In this document: positions 1 through 7,594 of the stretch, one piece after another
Layout: each line of letters begins with the position of its first letter
How positions within the stretch are numbered: the first letter of the stretch is position 1
NCBI RefSeq assembly: GCF_045290345.1
Contig: NZ_CP155447.1
Coordinates: 4,154,001-4,218,000 of the forward strand
Length of the DNA stretch: 64,000 nt
Origin: Singulisphaera sp045290345
Lineage (GTDB): Bacteria > Planctomycetota > Planctomycetia > Isosphaerales > Isosphaeraceae
Direction of reading: 5' to 3'
The notes under the pieces: model-generated
The model's database searches: none
Told to the model about the DNA's origin: nothing
The model's input: the letters and a program-made list of their open reading frames with translations, nothing else
Made by a program: the position numbers and the translations under genes

Positions 1-782
1 GTTTCCGATCGCTCCTGTACGAAACCGACCGCACGATAACCGGCGGTGAATGCAGCACTCAAGCTTTCGCGAACTGCGAGTCGCCACGCTTCGGCCATGC
101 CTGCATCGCGCGCTCGCAGGCCTGCGATGTCCTGTGGGATTTCCACGAGCACGTGGGCGCCTTCCGCGGCATGCGTGTTGACGACCGATCGGGATCCATC
201 GGCCTGGGGATTGGATTCAATCAAGTGAGGAAATCTCGACCACTCCTCAGCGGTCGTGGATTCAAGTCGCGGGGGAGCGGAGAGGTCCCACTCGGCGATC
301 AGCCGATCCGTCGGGACGCCGAGGTTCAGCGCGTCGGTGCGGGGGCCGTACATGTCGTCGATGTAGCGGCCTGAGGTCGCGCCGAGCTTCACCAGATTGA
401 AGCGGGCGTTCCCGGCCTGGAGCGGATCGAAGGCCCAGGCGATGAGATCGACGCCACTCTCGAGCGCGACATCGCGCTGGGCCATTTTGAGCCGGTAGCC
501 GAGACCGGTCGATTGCCGGCCAGGAACCACCCCCGTCAATTGCGAATAGAGGCAGAGTCGCCCCCCGGTGCGTCCGAGGAATGCGAAGGAGATCCCCACC
601 GCCTCTCCGTCCGGCAAGAAGGCGCCGAGTACGACGCCGCCGTGTAGCTGGGCGCCGACCATTGTGGCGATGGGAACCACGTAAGAGTCATCCGCGATTC
701 CCCAGGCGAGGCGCTGGGCTTTCTGGCAGGCATGATAGTCGTGGACGCTCACGGCGCGTCGGATCGTAATCTCTTCGGCCAT
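1..782 (-). CDS. GNAT-superfamily N-acyltransferase (COG3375-like), 3' end cut by window edge
   Basis: About 260 codons can be read before the gene leaves the window; the C-terminus is missing. The protein starts MAEEITIRRAVSVHDY and contains an acetyl-CoA-binding-like stretch (PGRQSTGLGYRLK) followed by AWAFDPLQAGNARFNLVKLG, which resembles predicted GNAT acyltransferases of the COG3375 type. The ATG at 782 lies 12 bases after the M20 stop, and a TGAGGT ribosome-binding site overlaps that stop, so the genes are translationally linked. Family knowledge: in Geobacillus a GNAT succinyltransferase works with an N-succinylamino acid racemase and an M20 desuccinylase to turn D- into L-amino acids. 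The same three gene types lie here in one operon. The acyl donor and substrate are inferred from context only. Confidence 0.75.
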   Translation of the reverse strand, partial: MAEEITIRRAVSVHDYHACQKAQRLAWGIADDSYVVPIATMVGAQLHGGVVLGAFLPDGEAVGISFAFLGRTGGRLCLYSQLTGVVPGRQSTGLGYRLKMAQRDVALESGVDLIAWAFDPLQAGNARFNLVKLGATSGRYIDDMYGPRTDALNLGVPTDRLIAEWDLSAPPRLESTTAEEWSRFPHLIESNPQADGSRSVVNTHAAEGAHVLVEIPQDIAGLRARDAGMAEAWRLAVRESLSAAFTAGYRAVGFVQERSE

Positions 783-794
783 CGGAAAAAGACC

Positions 795-1934
795 TCAAAG
801 TTCCAGGAGCAGGCACGCCAACAGGGCTGCACGTTCGGGCAGACTCTCAATGAGGATGTGCTCATTGATCGCGTGTGCGCCCGCCCCCGGCATCCCCAGG
901 CCATCGAGTGTGGCTACGCCCAGAGCCGCGGTAAAATTGCCGTCGCTGCCCCCTCCGGTCGATCCTTCCTCCAGTTCAAGCCCGAGCGAACGGCCGATCT
1001 GTTGCGTCTTTGCAAAGAGTTCGCGGCTGGCCGGAGTGCGTTCCATCGGCGGACGATTGATTCCCCCACTGACTTGAATCGAAGCCCCGGGAGTAATCGC
1101 TTGCAGGCCGCGGAACGCCTCCTCGATGCGTTGGGCCTCATCCATCGTCGCCACGCGGACATCGACGCGCGCCATGGCATGTGCGGGGACGACGTTGGGA
1201 GTTGTTCCCCCTTCGATCCGCCCGACGTTGATCGTCGTACCGACCGTCGGGTTGGCCAGGGCATTGATCCTGGGAATCTGGAGGGCCAGCTCGTTGATCG
1301 CGCTGATGCCTTTCTCGGGCTCGACACCGGCATGAGCGGCCTTCCCCTCGATTTCGATGGTGAAGCCGCCGACACCTTTGCGGGCCGTCTTGAGCACGCC
1401 GCCGGGGAGAGGAGGTTCGAGAACGAGGGCGTGGGCACACTCGCGCGCGGCCGCTTCGATGAGCGATCGGGAAGTCGGGCTGCCAATCTCCTCATCCGAG
1501 GTGATCAGAATGTGAATCGGGCGACGAGGCGAGAGACCGAGCGCTTGAAGCGCCGCGAGCGCGGCTTCAAGCAGGATGATACTCGCCTTCATATCATACG
1601 AACCGGGCCCATAAGCGCATGGACCTTCGATGCGAAACGGGCGATCGACCACGGTCCCCAGGGGCCAAACCGTGTCGAAATGGGCCAAAATTAGGGCAGG
1701 GGGGGCGACCTGTTGAAAATCGAACCGGGCGTCAAGATGATTGCCGCCGACCCGGTTTTCAATCAGGTTGACGTCGCCTCCGAGCGCTTCGAATCGCCCT
1801 GCCAGCATCGTCGCGTACGGGTCGAGTACGGCTTTGTCGCGGCTGGGCGACTCGTACGAGACCAGGGTCGCCAGGTCGGCGAGCATGGTCTCTCGTCGTT
1901 GATTCATCCAGTTCAGGAGCTCGGGGCCGTGCAT
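795..1934 (-). CDS. M20 family metallopeptidase (probable N-acyl-L-amino acid hydrolase)
   Basis: A 379-residue M20/carboxypeptidase G2-like zinc hydrolase. Metal-binding motifs are visible in order: LAHFDTVWPLG (His and Asp), GPGSYDMKAS (bridging Asp), TSDEEIGS (catalytic and ligand Glu), and a late AHAINEHI His. The dimerisation domain lies between them (KAAHAGVEPEKG). I prefer the ATG at 1934 because GAGAGAA precedes it and it sits 20 bases after the stop of the racemase gene. An in-frame GTG at 1973 would overlap that gene and lacks a good ribosome-binding site. No signal peptide is seen, so it is cytoplasmic. The neighbours, an enolase-superfamily racemase and a GNAT acyltransferase, suggest it removes the acyl group from an N-acyl-L-amino acid. 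Peptide or glutamate-tail hydrolysis remains possible. Confidence 0.85.
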   Translation of the reverse strand: MHGPELLNWMNQRRETMLADLATLVSYESPSRDKAVLDPYATMLAGRFEALGGDVNLIENRVGGNHLDARFDFQQVAPPALILAHFDTVWPLGTVVDRPFRIEGPCAYGPGSYDMKASIILLEAALAALQALGLSPRRPIHILITSDEEIGSPTSRSLIEAAARECAHALVLEPPLPGGVLKTARKGVGGFTIEIEGKAAHAGVEPEKGISAINELALQIPRINALANPTVGTTINVGRIEGGTTPNVVPAHAMARVDVRVATMDEAQRIEEAFRGLQAITPGASIQVSGGINRPPMERTPASRELFAKTQQIGRSLGLELEEGSTGGGSDGNFTAALGVATLDGLGMPGAGAHAINEHILIESLPERAALLACLLLEL

Positions 1935-1954
1935 GGTTTCTCTCGAGGGGAAGT

Positions 1955-3061
1955 TCAGGCCTTCAAGCTCCACTCACGGAAGCAGAGTTGCTCGATCCGC
2001 TCCTCGATCGGCTCAAAGCCGAGACCGACACCGAGGGGAACCGTCACGGCTCCGTTCACAGCCCGAATTGGCGGTTCGACGAGATCCTCGCGGTAGTACT
2101 TGTCCGAGCCGGACACGTCGCCGGGCAATGTGAAACCGGGAAGGCTTGAAATCGCGACATTCGCCGCGCGGCCGATCCCGAACTCATGCATCCCGCCGCA
2201 CCAGACTTCGACGCCTCGAGCGAGGCAGAGGTCATGGATCCGCTTTGCTTCAAGGAGCCCGCCGACGCGGCTCACCTTGATATTGATCACGCGGCAAGCT
2301 TGGAGGTCGAGCGCCTTCCGCGCATCTTCGGCGGAATGGATGCTCTCGTCGAGGCAGACCGGGGTTCGTAAGGAGGCCTGGAGCCTTGCGTGATCGATGA
2401 TGTCATCATGGGCTAATGGCTGTTCGATCAGCAGGAGGTTGAATGGGTCGAGTTGCTTGAGATGGTCGATATCGGCGAGCGTATAAGCGGAATTTGCGTC
2501 GACCTGCAACGCGATCTCCGGATAACGCTCGCGGACACTTCGGACGATCTCGACATCCCAGCCGGGAGCAATCTTGAGCTTGATGCGGCGATAACCCTCA
2601 CCAAGGTACTGGTCGATCAGCCCGAACAGGGTCTCCACATCGCGCTCGATCCCCAGGCTGACTCCGGAGGCAATCTCCGGGCGGGTTCCGCCCAGGATCG
2701 CGGCGAGAGATTTCCCTTCGTGGCGAGCCAGAGCGTCCCAGCAGGCGATCTCCAGCCCCGCCTTGGCGAAGTTGTTTCCCTTCACGGGTCGATAGAAGTT
2801 CACGAGTTGGTCAATGTTCGCCCATTCTTTGCCGATCACGGCCGGGGCGAGAAAGTCCTTCAGGATGTGCCAGCACGTCTCCGTCGTTTCGGGACAGTAG
2901 TAGGGGTCGGACGGTGAAGCGCATTCGCCCCAGCCGATCCCATGATCGGTCTCGATCCGCACCAGGATGTGCGTGATGGAATCCTTGCTGCTCGAACTCG
3001 TGCGAAATGTCCGGACCAAGGGAAGGCGCACGAGCTTGAGATCAATCCGATGAATTCGCAT
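1955..3061 (-). CDS. Enolase-superfamily N-acylamino acid racemase / o-succinylbenzoate synthase-like
   Basis: A 368-residue member of the MenC type 2 (NSAR/OSBS) branch. The full catalytic set is present: KLK with K161 and K163, metal ligands D188 (QVDAN), E213 (LIEQPL) and D238 (CLDES), and K262 (NIKVSRVGG). The late GGMHEFGIGRAAN block is typical of this subgroup. The family includes dehydrating OSBS enzymes of menaquinone synthesis and promiscuous N-succinylamino acid racemases. No other men gene is in view, and the next two genes are an M20 deacylase and a GNAT acyltransferase. The racemase of a D- to L-amino acid conversion pathway is therefore the better reading. First gene of the operon; the 120 bases upstream show no clear promoter. 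Confidence 0.85.
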   Translation of the reverse strand: MRIHRIDLKLVRLPLVRTFRTSSSSKDSITHILVRIETDHGIGWGECASPSDPYYCPETTETCWHILKDFLAPAVIGKEWANIDQLVNFYRPVKGNNFAKAGLEIACWDALARHEGKSLAAILGGTRPEIASGVSLGIERDVETLFGLIDQYLGEGYRRIKLKIAPGWDVEIVRSVRERYPEIALQVDANSAYTLADIDHLKQLDPFNLLLIEQPLAHDDIIDHARLQASLRTPVCLDESIHSAEDARKALDLQACRVINIKVSRVGGLLEAKRIHDLCLARGVEVWCGGMHEFGIGRAANVAISSLPGFTLPGDVSGSDKYYREDLVEPPIRAVNGAVTVPLGVGLGFEPIEERIEQLCFREWSLKA

Positions 3062-3183
3062 AGGTTATTTCGTTAGCTGGCTCGATGATCGCCACTGCCC
3101 AAGATTTTCGCTGCATCTGTTGGTTGCATTTGCGGATGACGCAGGGGAGCCCGCAATCAATTCTTCGATCCAGGATGCCGTGA

Positions 3184-3340
3184 TCATTCGCGTTGAACAA
3201 GCTCAATCCCCCCAGTGTAATTGTCGTCGAGCAGAACGCCGGAGTCATTTCCGACGGCCAGGCCATTGGGGCGAATCCCAACGACCTGGCCGGTCTGCGA
3301 CGAGCAAATGGCGGGGGATCGATCGATGATCGCTCTTCTA
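3184..3340 (-). pseudogene. Possible remnant of a beta-propeller-like C-terminus
   Basis: Between the M16 gene and the racemase gene a short frame without its own start reads GQVVGIRPNGLAVGNDSG then VLLDDNYTGGIELVQRE before a TGA at 3184. The PNGLAVGND block is reminiscent of SMP-30/NHL beta-propeller repeats. It has no ribosome-binding site and begins inside the end of the M16 gene in another frame. It could be the decayed tail of a lost gene, or chance in high-G+C DNA. The rest of the 3062-3337 gap shows nothing recognisable. Confidence 0.2.
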
Positions 3341-4873
3341 TTTCTCGAACATTTGTTCGACGGGAATGATTTTGACCTTCACGTCGTTGAGAGGGAATGC
3401 CTCGATGACCTTGTCCTCCGTGAGGATGCTCTCCGGAGTCCCTTGGGTATCGTAGGTGATCGGGGTCGGCTTGCCGGAGAGGAGTGAGTCTCGGAGGGCC
3501 GTGGCGTCCTGGGCGACGATCGCAACCTTGAACCCAGGTTTCTTGAGGTGGCGGCGGACTGCGGCGTTCACTTGTTCGACGGTGAGTTTCGGAAGCCGAC
3601 GAGCGAACTCGGTGACGAGATCCTCACGATCGTAGAACTCGCCGTCCATTGCATAGCCCAGTCGCCTCGAGAGAGTTTGCACCCAGAGTTTGCTGTAGTT
3701 GAGCAGGAAGGAGCGCGTTGCCTCGAAATCGGCGGGGGGGATGCCATCTTCGATGAGACGATCGAGCTCCCACAGGGCGCCTCGAAGTGCGAAGACCGTG
3801 CGGTCGCGGGGAACCGGCCGCAGCCAGATCGTAAAGGCTTGCTGACGGCGAGGATTATTCGGAACGGGAAAGGTGCTCATTCCTTCCTGGACGAAATCCT
3901 CGATGTAGGAATAGTCACCATAATTGAGTCCGCGCTTTCCGCGGAGGTCTTGCATCAGCTTGCCGTTGAATGTCCGATGCTCGCCCAGGTAGGAGTTGGC
4001 GATCGCGAGTGCGTAGAAATCGTCGTCGCGCCTCGTCAGACTCAGAGGAAAGCCGAGTGAGATCGCCGTCGAATCGGCCGGTTTTTCCACGATCGTCACA
4101 TCGAGCCCACGCGGCGTCTCGGGCGTTGGGAGTGCGGGCGGGGCTGTGCCTTCGGCCGGTAGTGACGCGAGGCCCTTGATCAGGCCGGGCAGGATGGCTT
4201 CGTCGGCACCTCCGGCCACTCCCAACCTGAGGGCGCTCCTCGTGTAGTGAGACTTGTAGAATTGTTTGACGTCATCGATCGTGATTGCTCTCAGGCTTTG
4301 AACCGTGCCGCGGTCGACGTGGCCGTACGGATGGCCCTTGTACAACTCAACCTGCAAGGTCCACTTGCCGAGTTCTTCGTCGTTGCCGCCCCGCAGTGTC
4401 TTCGAGACGAAGTCGATCGCCTCGTTGCGGAGCCGCTCGAAGTCGTCGGCGGCGAATCGAGGGCTGGTGAGCATCGACGTCGCCAGCGCCGTATAGGCAG
4501 CGAGGTTATCGCGATGAATCTCCCCAGAAAAAACCGTCGATTCCTTGAAGCAGGCCGAGGAAAGGGCCCCTGCGATCGGGTAGAACTTCTCGAGGATCTG
4601 GTCGTAGGTAAGATCCGTCGTTCCCCCTTCCGCGATCATCGCGGCGGTCAGGGCCGCAAGCCCTTCCTTGCCACGCGGGTCGTCCTGCGACCCCACCCGG
4701 AAGGCGAACCGAATCGCGACCAGAGGGGTCGATTTCGACGGTAGGTAGAGGGGGGAGGACTTTCCTTTTTCTGCGGTCTTGATGGCGTCATCGCTCAAGG
4801 CGCAGTGTGAGCCGAGCGGAAAAAGGGCGAGGGCCAGGATCCCGCCGAGCGTGGCGCGTCGGGTCGCGGTCAT
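3338..4873 (-). CDS. M16 family peptidase-like subunit lacking the zinc motif
   Basis: A 511-residue exported protein with an N-terminal signal (MTATRRATLGGILALALFPLGS) that includes a possible Tat-like RR. It has the two-half M16 fold (VGSQDDPRGKEGLAALTAAMIAEGG near the position of the active site) but no HxxEH, so it should not bind catalytic zinc. The ATG overlaps the stop of the upstream M16 gene by four bases (4870-4873), the usual sign of paired subunits. Known bacterial M16B peptidases are heterodimers of one zinc-bearing and one zinc-free chain. The partner at 4870-6216 carries the zinc site. The complex would act on peptides or processed proteins in the periplasm. The natural substrate cannot be read from sequence. 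Confidence 0.88.
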   Translation of the reverse strand: MTATRRATLGGILALALFPLGSHCALSDDAIKTAEKGKSSPLYLPSKSTPLVAIRFAFRVGSQDDPRGKEGLAALTAAMIAEGGTTDLTYDQILEKFYPIAGALSSACFKESTVFSGEIHRDNLAAYTALATSMLTSPRFAADDFERLRNEAIDFVSKTLRGGNDEELGKWTLQVELYKGHPYGHVDRGTVQSLRAITIDDVKQFYKSHYTRSALRLGVAGGADEAILPGLIKGLASLPAEGTAPPALPTPETPRGLDVTIVEKPADSTAISLGFPLSLTRRDDDFYALAIANSYLGEHRTFNGKLMQDLRGKRGLNYGDYSYIEDFVQEGMSTFPVPNNPRRQQAFTIWLRPVPRDRTVFALRGALWELDRLIEDGIPPADFEATRSFLLNYSKLWVQTLSRRLGYAMDGEFYDREDLVTEFARRLPKLTVEQVNAAVRRHLKKPGFKVAIVAQDATALRDSLLSGKPTPITYDTQGTPESILTEDKVIEAFPLNDVKVKIIPVEQMFEK

Positions 4874-6216
4874 TTCGATTTCTCCGATTCGAGGATCACC
4901 ACGGTTTGATTCGTCGGGGCAAAATAGCGGCCGGCGACACGTTTCAGGTCGTCGGGAGTGAGGCGATCATAAGCGGCATAGCGTTCTTCCATCGAGTCGG
5001 GCCGACCGGTGAGAGCAATCGACTCACTCACGGCCATGGCGACCGCGTCGGGGCTGTCGAGCGAGTTGGCAAAGGCATAGCGAAGGTGGGATTTGATGCC
5101 TTCGAGTCGGGCGACCGGGACCGGCGACTTGGCTGCATCGGCCAGGGCGGCTTCGATTCGTTTGCGGACCTCGCCCAGATCCTCCGATCGTCGCAAGCGC
5201 GCCACGATGGTGAACATCGCCGGATCTCGTTTCAACTCGGCGTCTGCCGCGAGCAGAACGACCTTTTGCTCGTCGAGCACCAGGCTCTTGTAGAGCGGAC
5301 TGGTCTCACCAAAGACCGCCTGCGCCAGTGCCGAGAGGGCGGCGATGTCTTTGTTTCTGGGGTCGGCCGCCGGAATGTGAAATCCGGTATAGAGGATCGG
5401 CAGTGTGGGTAACGGCCAGGTCAACTGCGCGGAGCGTTGTGAGGTTTGTTCGGGCTCGTCCGGAATCGTCACGGACGCCTTTCCCCGTTCCCAGCCTCCA
5501 TACTCCTTGCGGACCAGCGAGACGAGGCGGTCGTGATCGACGTCGCCGGCGACGACGATCGTGCAGTTCTCGGGCCGATACCAACGGTCGAAGAACTTCT
5601 TGCTGTAGTCGAACTGGTTGGGCATATCCTTGACGTCAGCCAAAAAACCAATCGTCGTATGCTTGTAAGTATGAGTCGTGTAAGCTTTGTCCTGCATCGC
5701 TTCGTTGAGGATCAGGAACGGTGACGACGCGCTCTTGTTGTACTCTCCCAGGACAGCCCTGGCTTCCTTCTGAAAGTCGGCCTTGTCGTACTTGAGGTTG
5801 CGGAACCGGTCGGCCTCGACCTCGACAACTGTGGGGAGCGCGGAGGAGGGGACCGTCATGTGGTAGCACGTCCAGTCATCGGTCGTGAACGCATTGGCAT
5901 CGGCGCCCAGGGCCTTGACCACACTTTGGTACTCGTCTTGCGGATACTTATCGGTGCCGCGAAACATCATATGTTCGAAAAAGTGAGCAAATCCGGAAAG
6001 ACCTGGCTCCACCTCGTTCCGAGAGCCGGTGCGAACGACGGTGTAGTAGGCGATGATTCCTGGGGAATCGAACGGGACCGAGAGGACGGAGAGGCCGTTA
6101 TCAAGGTCCGTCCTCTGCGTCGGATACGGGAAGATCTTCTCAAGCTTCGCCTCCTGGCCGAGCGCGGGCGAAGCGATGAGCGCGAGGGTCAGCAGGATGA
6201 GACTTTGAGGGCGCAT
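4870..6216 (-). CDS. M16 family zinc peptidase, catalytic subunit
   Basis: A 448-residue insulinase/mitochondrial-processing-peptidase-type enzyme. The inverted zinc motif HFFEH is at residues 78-82, and the downstream acidic helix EARAVLGEYNKS supplies the third ligand. The conserved R/Y region of the second half is present. A cleavable signal (MRPQSLILLTLALIASPALG, cut before QEAKL) indicates a periplasmic location. It is the upstream partner of the zinc-free subunit, and the two overlap by ATGA, so they probably form a PqqL- or SPH-type heterodimer. A purine-rich GGAGC lies shortly before the ATG. Length is normal for single-unit M16B chains. Confidence 0.9.
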   Translation of the reverse strand: MRPQSLILLTLALIASPALGQEAKLEKIFPYPTQRTDLDNGLSVLSVPFDSPGIIAYYTVVRTGSRNEVEPGLSGFAHFFEHMMFRGTDKYPQDEYQSVVKALGADANAFTTDDWTCYHMTVPSSALPTVVEVEADRFRNLKYDKADFQKEARAVLGEYNKSASSPFLILNEAMQDKAYTTHTYKHTTIGFLADVKDMPNQFDYSKKFFDRWYRPENCTIVVAGDVDHDRLVSLVRKEYGGWERGKASVTIPDEPEQTSQRSAQLTWPLPTLPILYTGFHIPAADPRNKDIAALSALAQAVFGETSPLYKSLVLDEQKVVLLAADAELKRDPAMFTIVARLRRSEDLGEVRKRIEAALADAAKSPVPVARLEGIKSHLRYAFANSLDSPDAVAMAVSESIALTGRPDSMEERYAAYDRLTPDDLKRVAGRYFAPTNQTVVILESEKSK

Positions 6217-6304
6217 CGTTTGCTCCTTGGGGAGGTCGAGGGGGGCGGACTGGGCTCATAGATTGTGTCTCGATGAGCCCGTCCGATCACTTCCAGCTCG
6301 AGGT

Positions 6305-7360
6305 TCAACGTGAATCGAACGTCCGCGTTGGTCCATCCTCGCCGAATTGCACGGAGAATTTTCGGCCGTCGGGGGTCACGCGGACATGAATGAACTGGCC
6401 GCCGGCCGGGTCGGTATTGGCGATCAGGGCCGGATCGGTGTTGTCAGCCGCGCTGGTCGCTGCGTTCTTGTGAAGCTGGTAAGCGGCCTGGATCGACGGG
6501 ATTGACCTCAAGCGTCGGACCGTCGCTGCGTCTCCCCCCTTTTTGGGGCCGTTGTTCATGACCGTCACGGTGGGGGCGATCGTTTGGAGCAGGGTGGGGT
6601 GATTGGAGATCGCGAGGCCGTGATGGGTGACCTGGTAGAGGTCGATCGGTCCGACTCGGTCCACGGGGCAGACGAGGGCCTTCTCGACGTTCCAGGTCAG
6701 GTCACCACAGTCGAGAAAGTCGAACTGGCCCATGCGGATCCGGAAGGCAAGACTGCGTGCGTTATCGCTCTTGTCGGCTTCCAGGTCGGGCGGGGCCGAG
6801 TCGCTGAGCGGATTCGGAGGTCCGGCCGGTGTCTGGATCACCTGGCCGCCGGAGGCGAGTACGAGCATCGAAACGTTTCCCTTGAGGGGAACCGTGTCAC
6901 CGGCCTTCAATGACTTTCGCCGTCCGGAGCTCGCCTTGAGGTAAGCGATCCCGGCCGGGTCGTTCGGTTTCGGGCCGTCGGGATAGGCGGCTTTGTCGTT
7001 GTCGGGGGCATTGGGGTCGGGAAGACCACGATCCCAGAATCGCTCGATGTGAATGCGCTTTGCCAGGCCTTCAACGCCACCGAAGTGGTCGGCATGCCAG
7101 TGCGTTGTCATCAGGTGATCGAGCTGGTCGAGCTTGGCCACGTTTTTGAGGACGTGCTCGATTCGTTTCGGGTCACGGTCCTCGAAACCACGCCAGCCGG
7201 TGTCGAGGAGAATGGACTCGCGATCGGGCGTGACCACCAAAGTCGCGGCACCGCCGAGCATGTCGATGAAGTAGATGTCGAGTTCACCCGGCGGCTTATC
7301 CGCCCCCAGTAGCAATCCCAATCCCAGGACCGCACCGATGTTTCGAAGCCAAGGCCGCAT
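6305..7360 (-). CDS. Exported metallo-beta-lactamase-fold hydrolase (ComEC C-terminal-domain-like)
   Basis: A 351-residue protein with a short N-terminal hydrophobic signal (MRPWLRNIGAVLGLGLLLGA) followed by the MBL fold. The metal site HWHADH spans residues 87-92, preceded by ILLDTGW. A later DFLDCGDLTWNVEKALV and VTHHGLAISNHP match the ComEC/Rec2 soluble-domain branch, where such domains degrade nucleic acid or nucleotides. No ComEC membrane domain is present, so competence is not implied. It stands alone, 88 bases downstream of the M16 genes on the same strand. The substrate is unknown; a phosphodiesterase role is only a family-level guess. Confidence 0.85.
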   Translation of the reverse strand: MRPWLRNIGAVLGLGLLLGADKPPGELDIYFIDMLGGAATLVVTPDRESILLDTGWRGFEDRDPKRIEHVLKNVAKLDQLDHLMTTHWHADHFGGVEGLAKRIHIERFWDRGLPDPNAPDNDKAAYPDGPKPNDPAGIAYLKASSGRRKSLKAGDTVPLKGNVSMLVLASGGQVIQTPAGPPNPLSDSAPPDLEADKSDNARSLAFRIRMGQFDFLDCGDLTWNVEKALVCPVDRVGPIDLYQVTHHGLAISNHPTLLQTIAPTVTVMNNGPKKGGDAATVRRLRSIPSIQAAYQLHKNAATSAADNTDPALIANTDPAGGQFIHVRVTPDGRKFSVQFGEDGPTRTFDSR

Positions 7361-7553
7361 CGATCTTGCTCCTGCTTTTCGAGGGTTTCACCTCAGGAAT
7401 CAGCACATCTCAACACTCATCCAGGATGAACCCGTATCCCCGTGCGCTGGGCTGGGCTGCTTGTCCGTTGCCCCTTGATCAAGGCCGAACGGCCGAGGAG
7501 CTGGGCCCGGCGTGGCAGGATGGAGCCAGCCCGACTTTCGGTTGAATTCCTCA

Positions 7554-7583
7554 CGAACAACGCGAGTCGACTCGCGTTGTTCG
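7554..7583. repeat. Perfect 30-bp palindrome
   Basis: The half-site CGAACAACGCGAGTC is followed directly by its exact reverse complement, with no spacer. It starts 12 bases beyond the stop of the triple amidohydrolase gene and lies about 190 bases upstream of the MBL gene start. No strong T run follows on the minus strand, so it is a poor intrinsic terminator. It could also be a protein-binding site or a cruciform. Confidence 0.85.
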
Positions 7584-7594
7584 ATGCATCCCAC

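Noticed and set aside
1955..3061. MenC role in menaquinone synthesis
   Set aside because: No other men gene is nearby, while an acyltransferase and a deacylase are, so the racemase reading fits better. It is not excluded.
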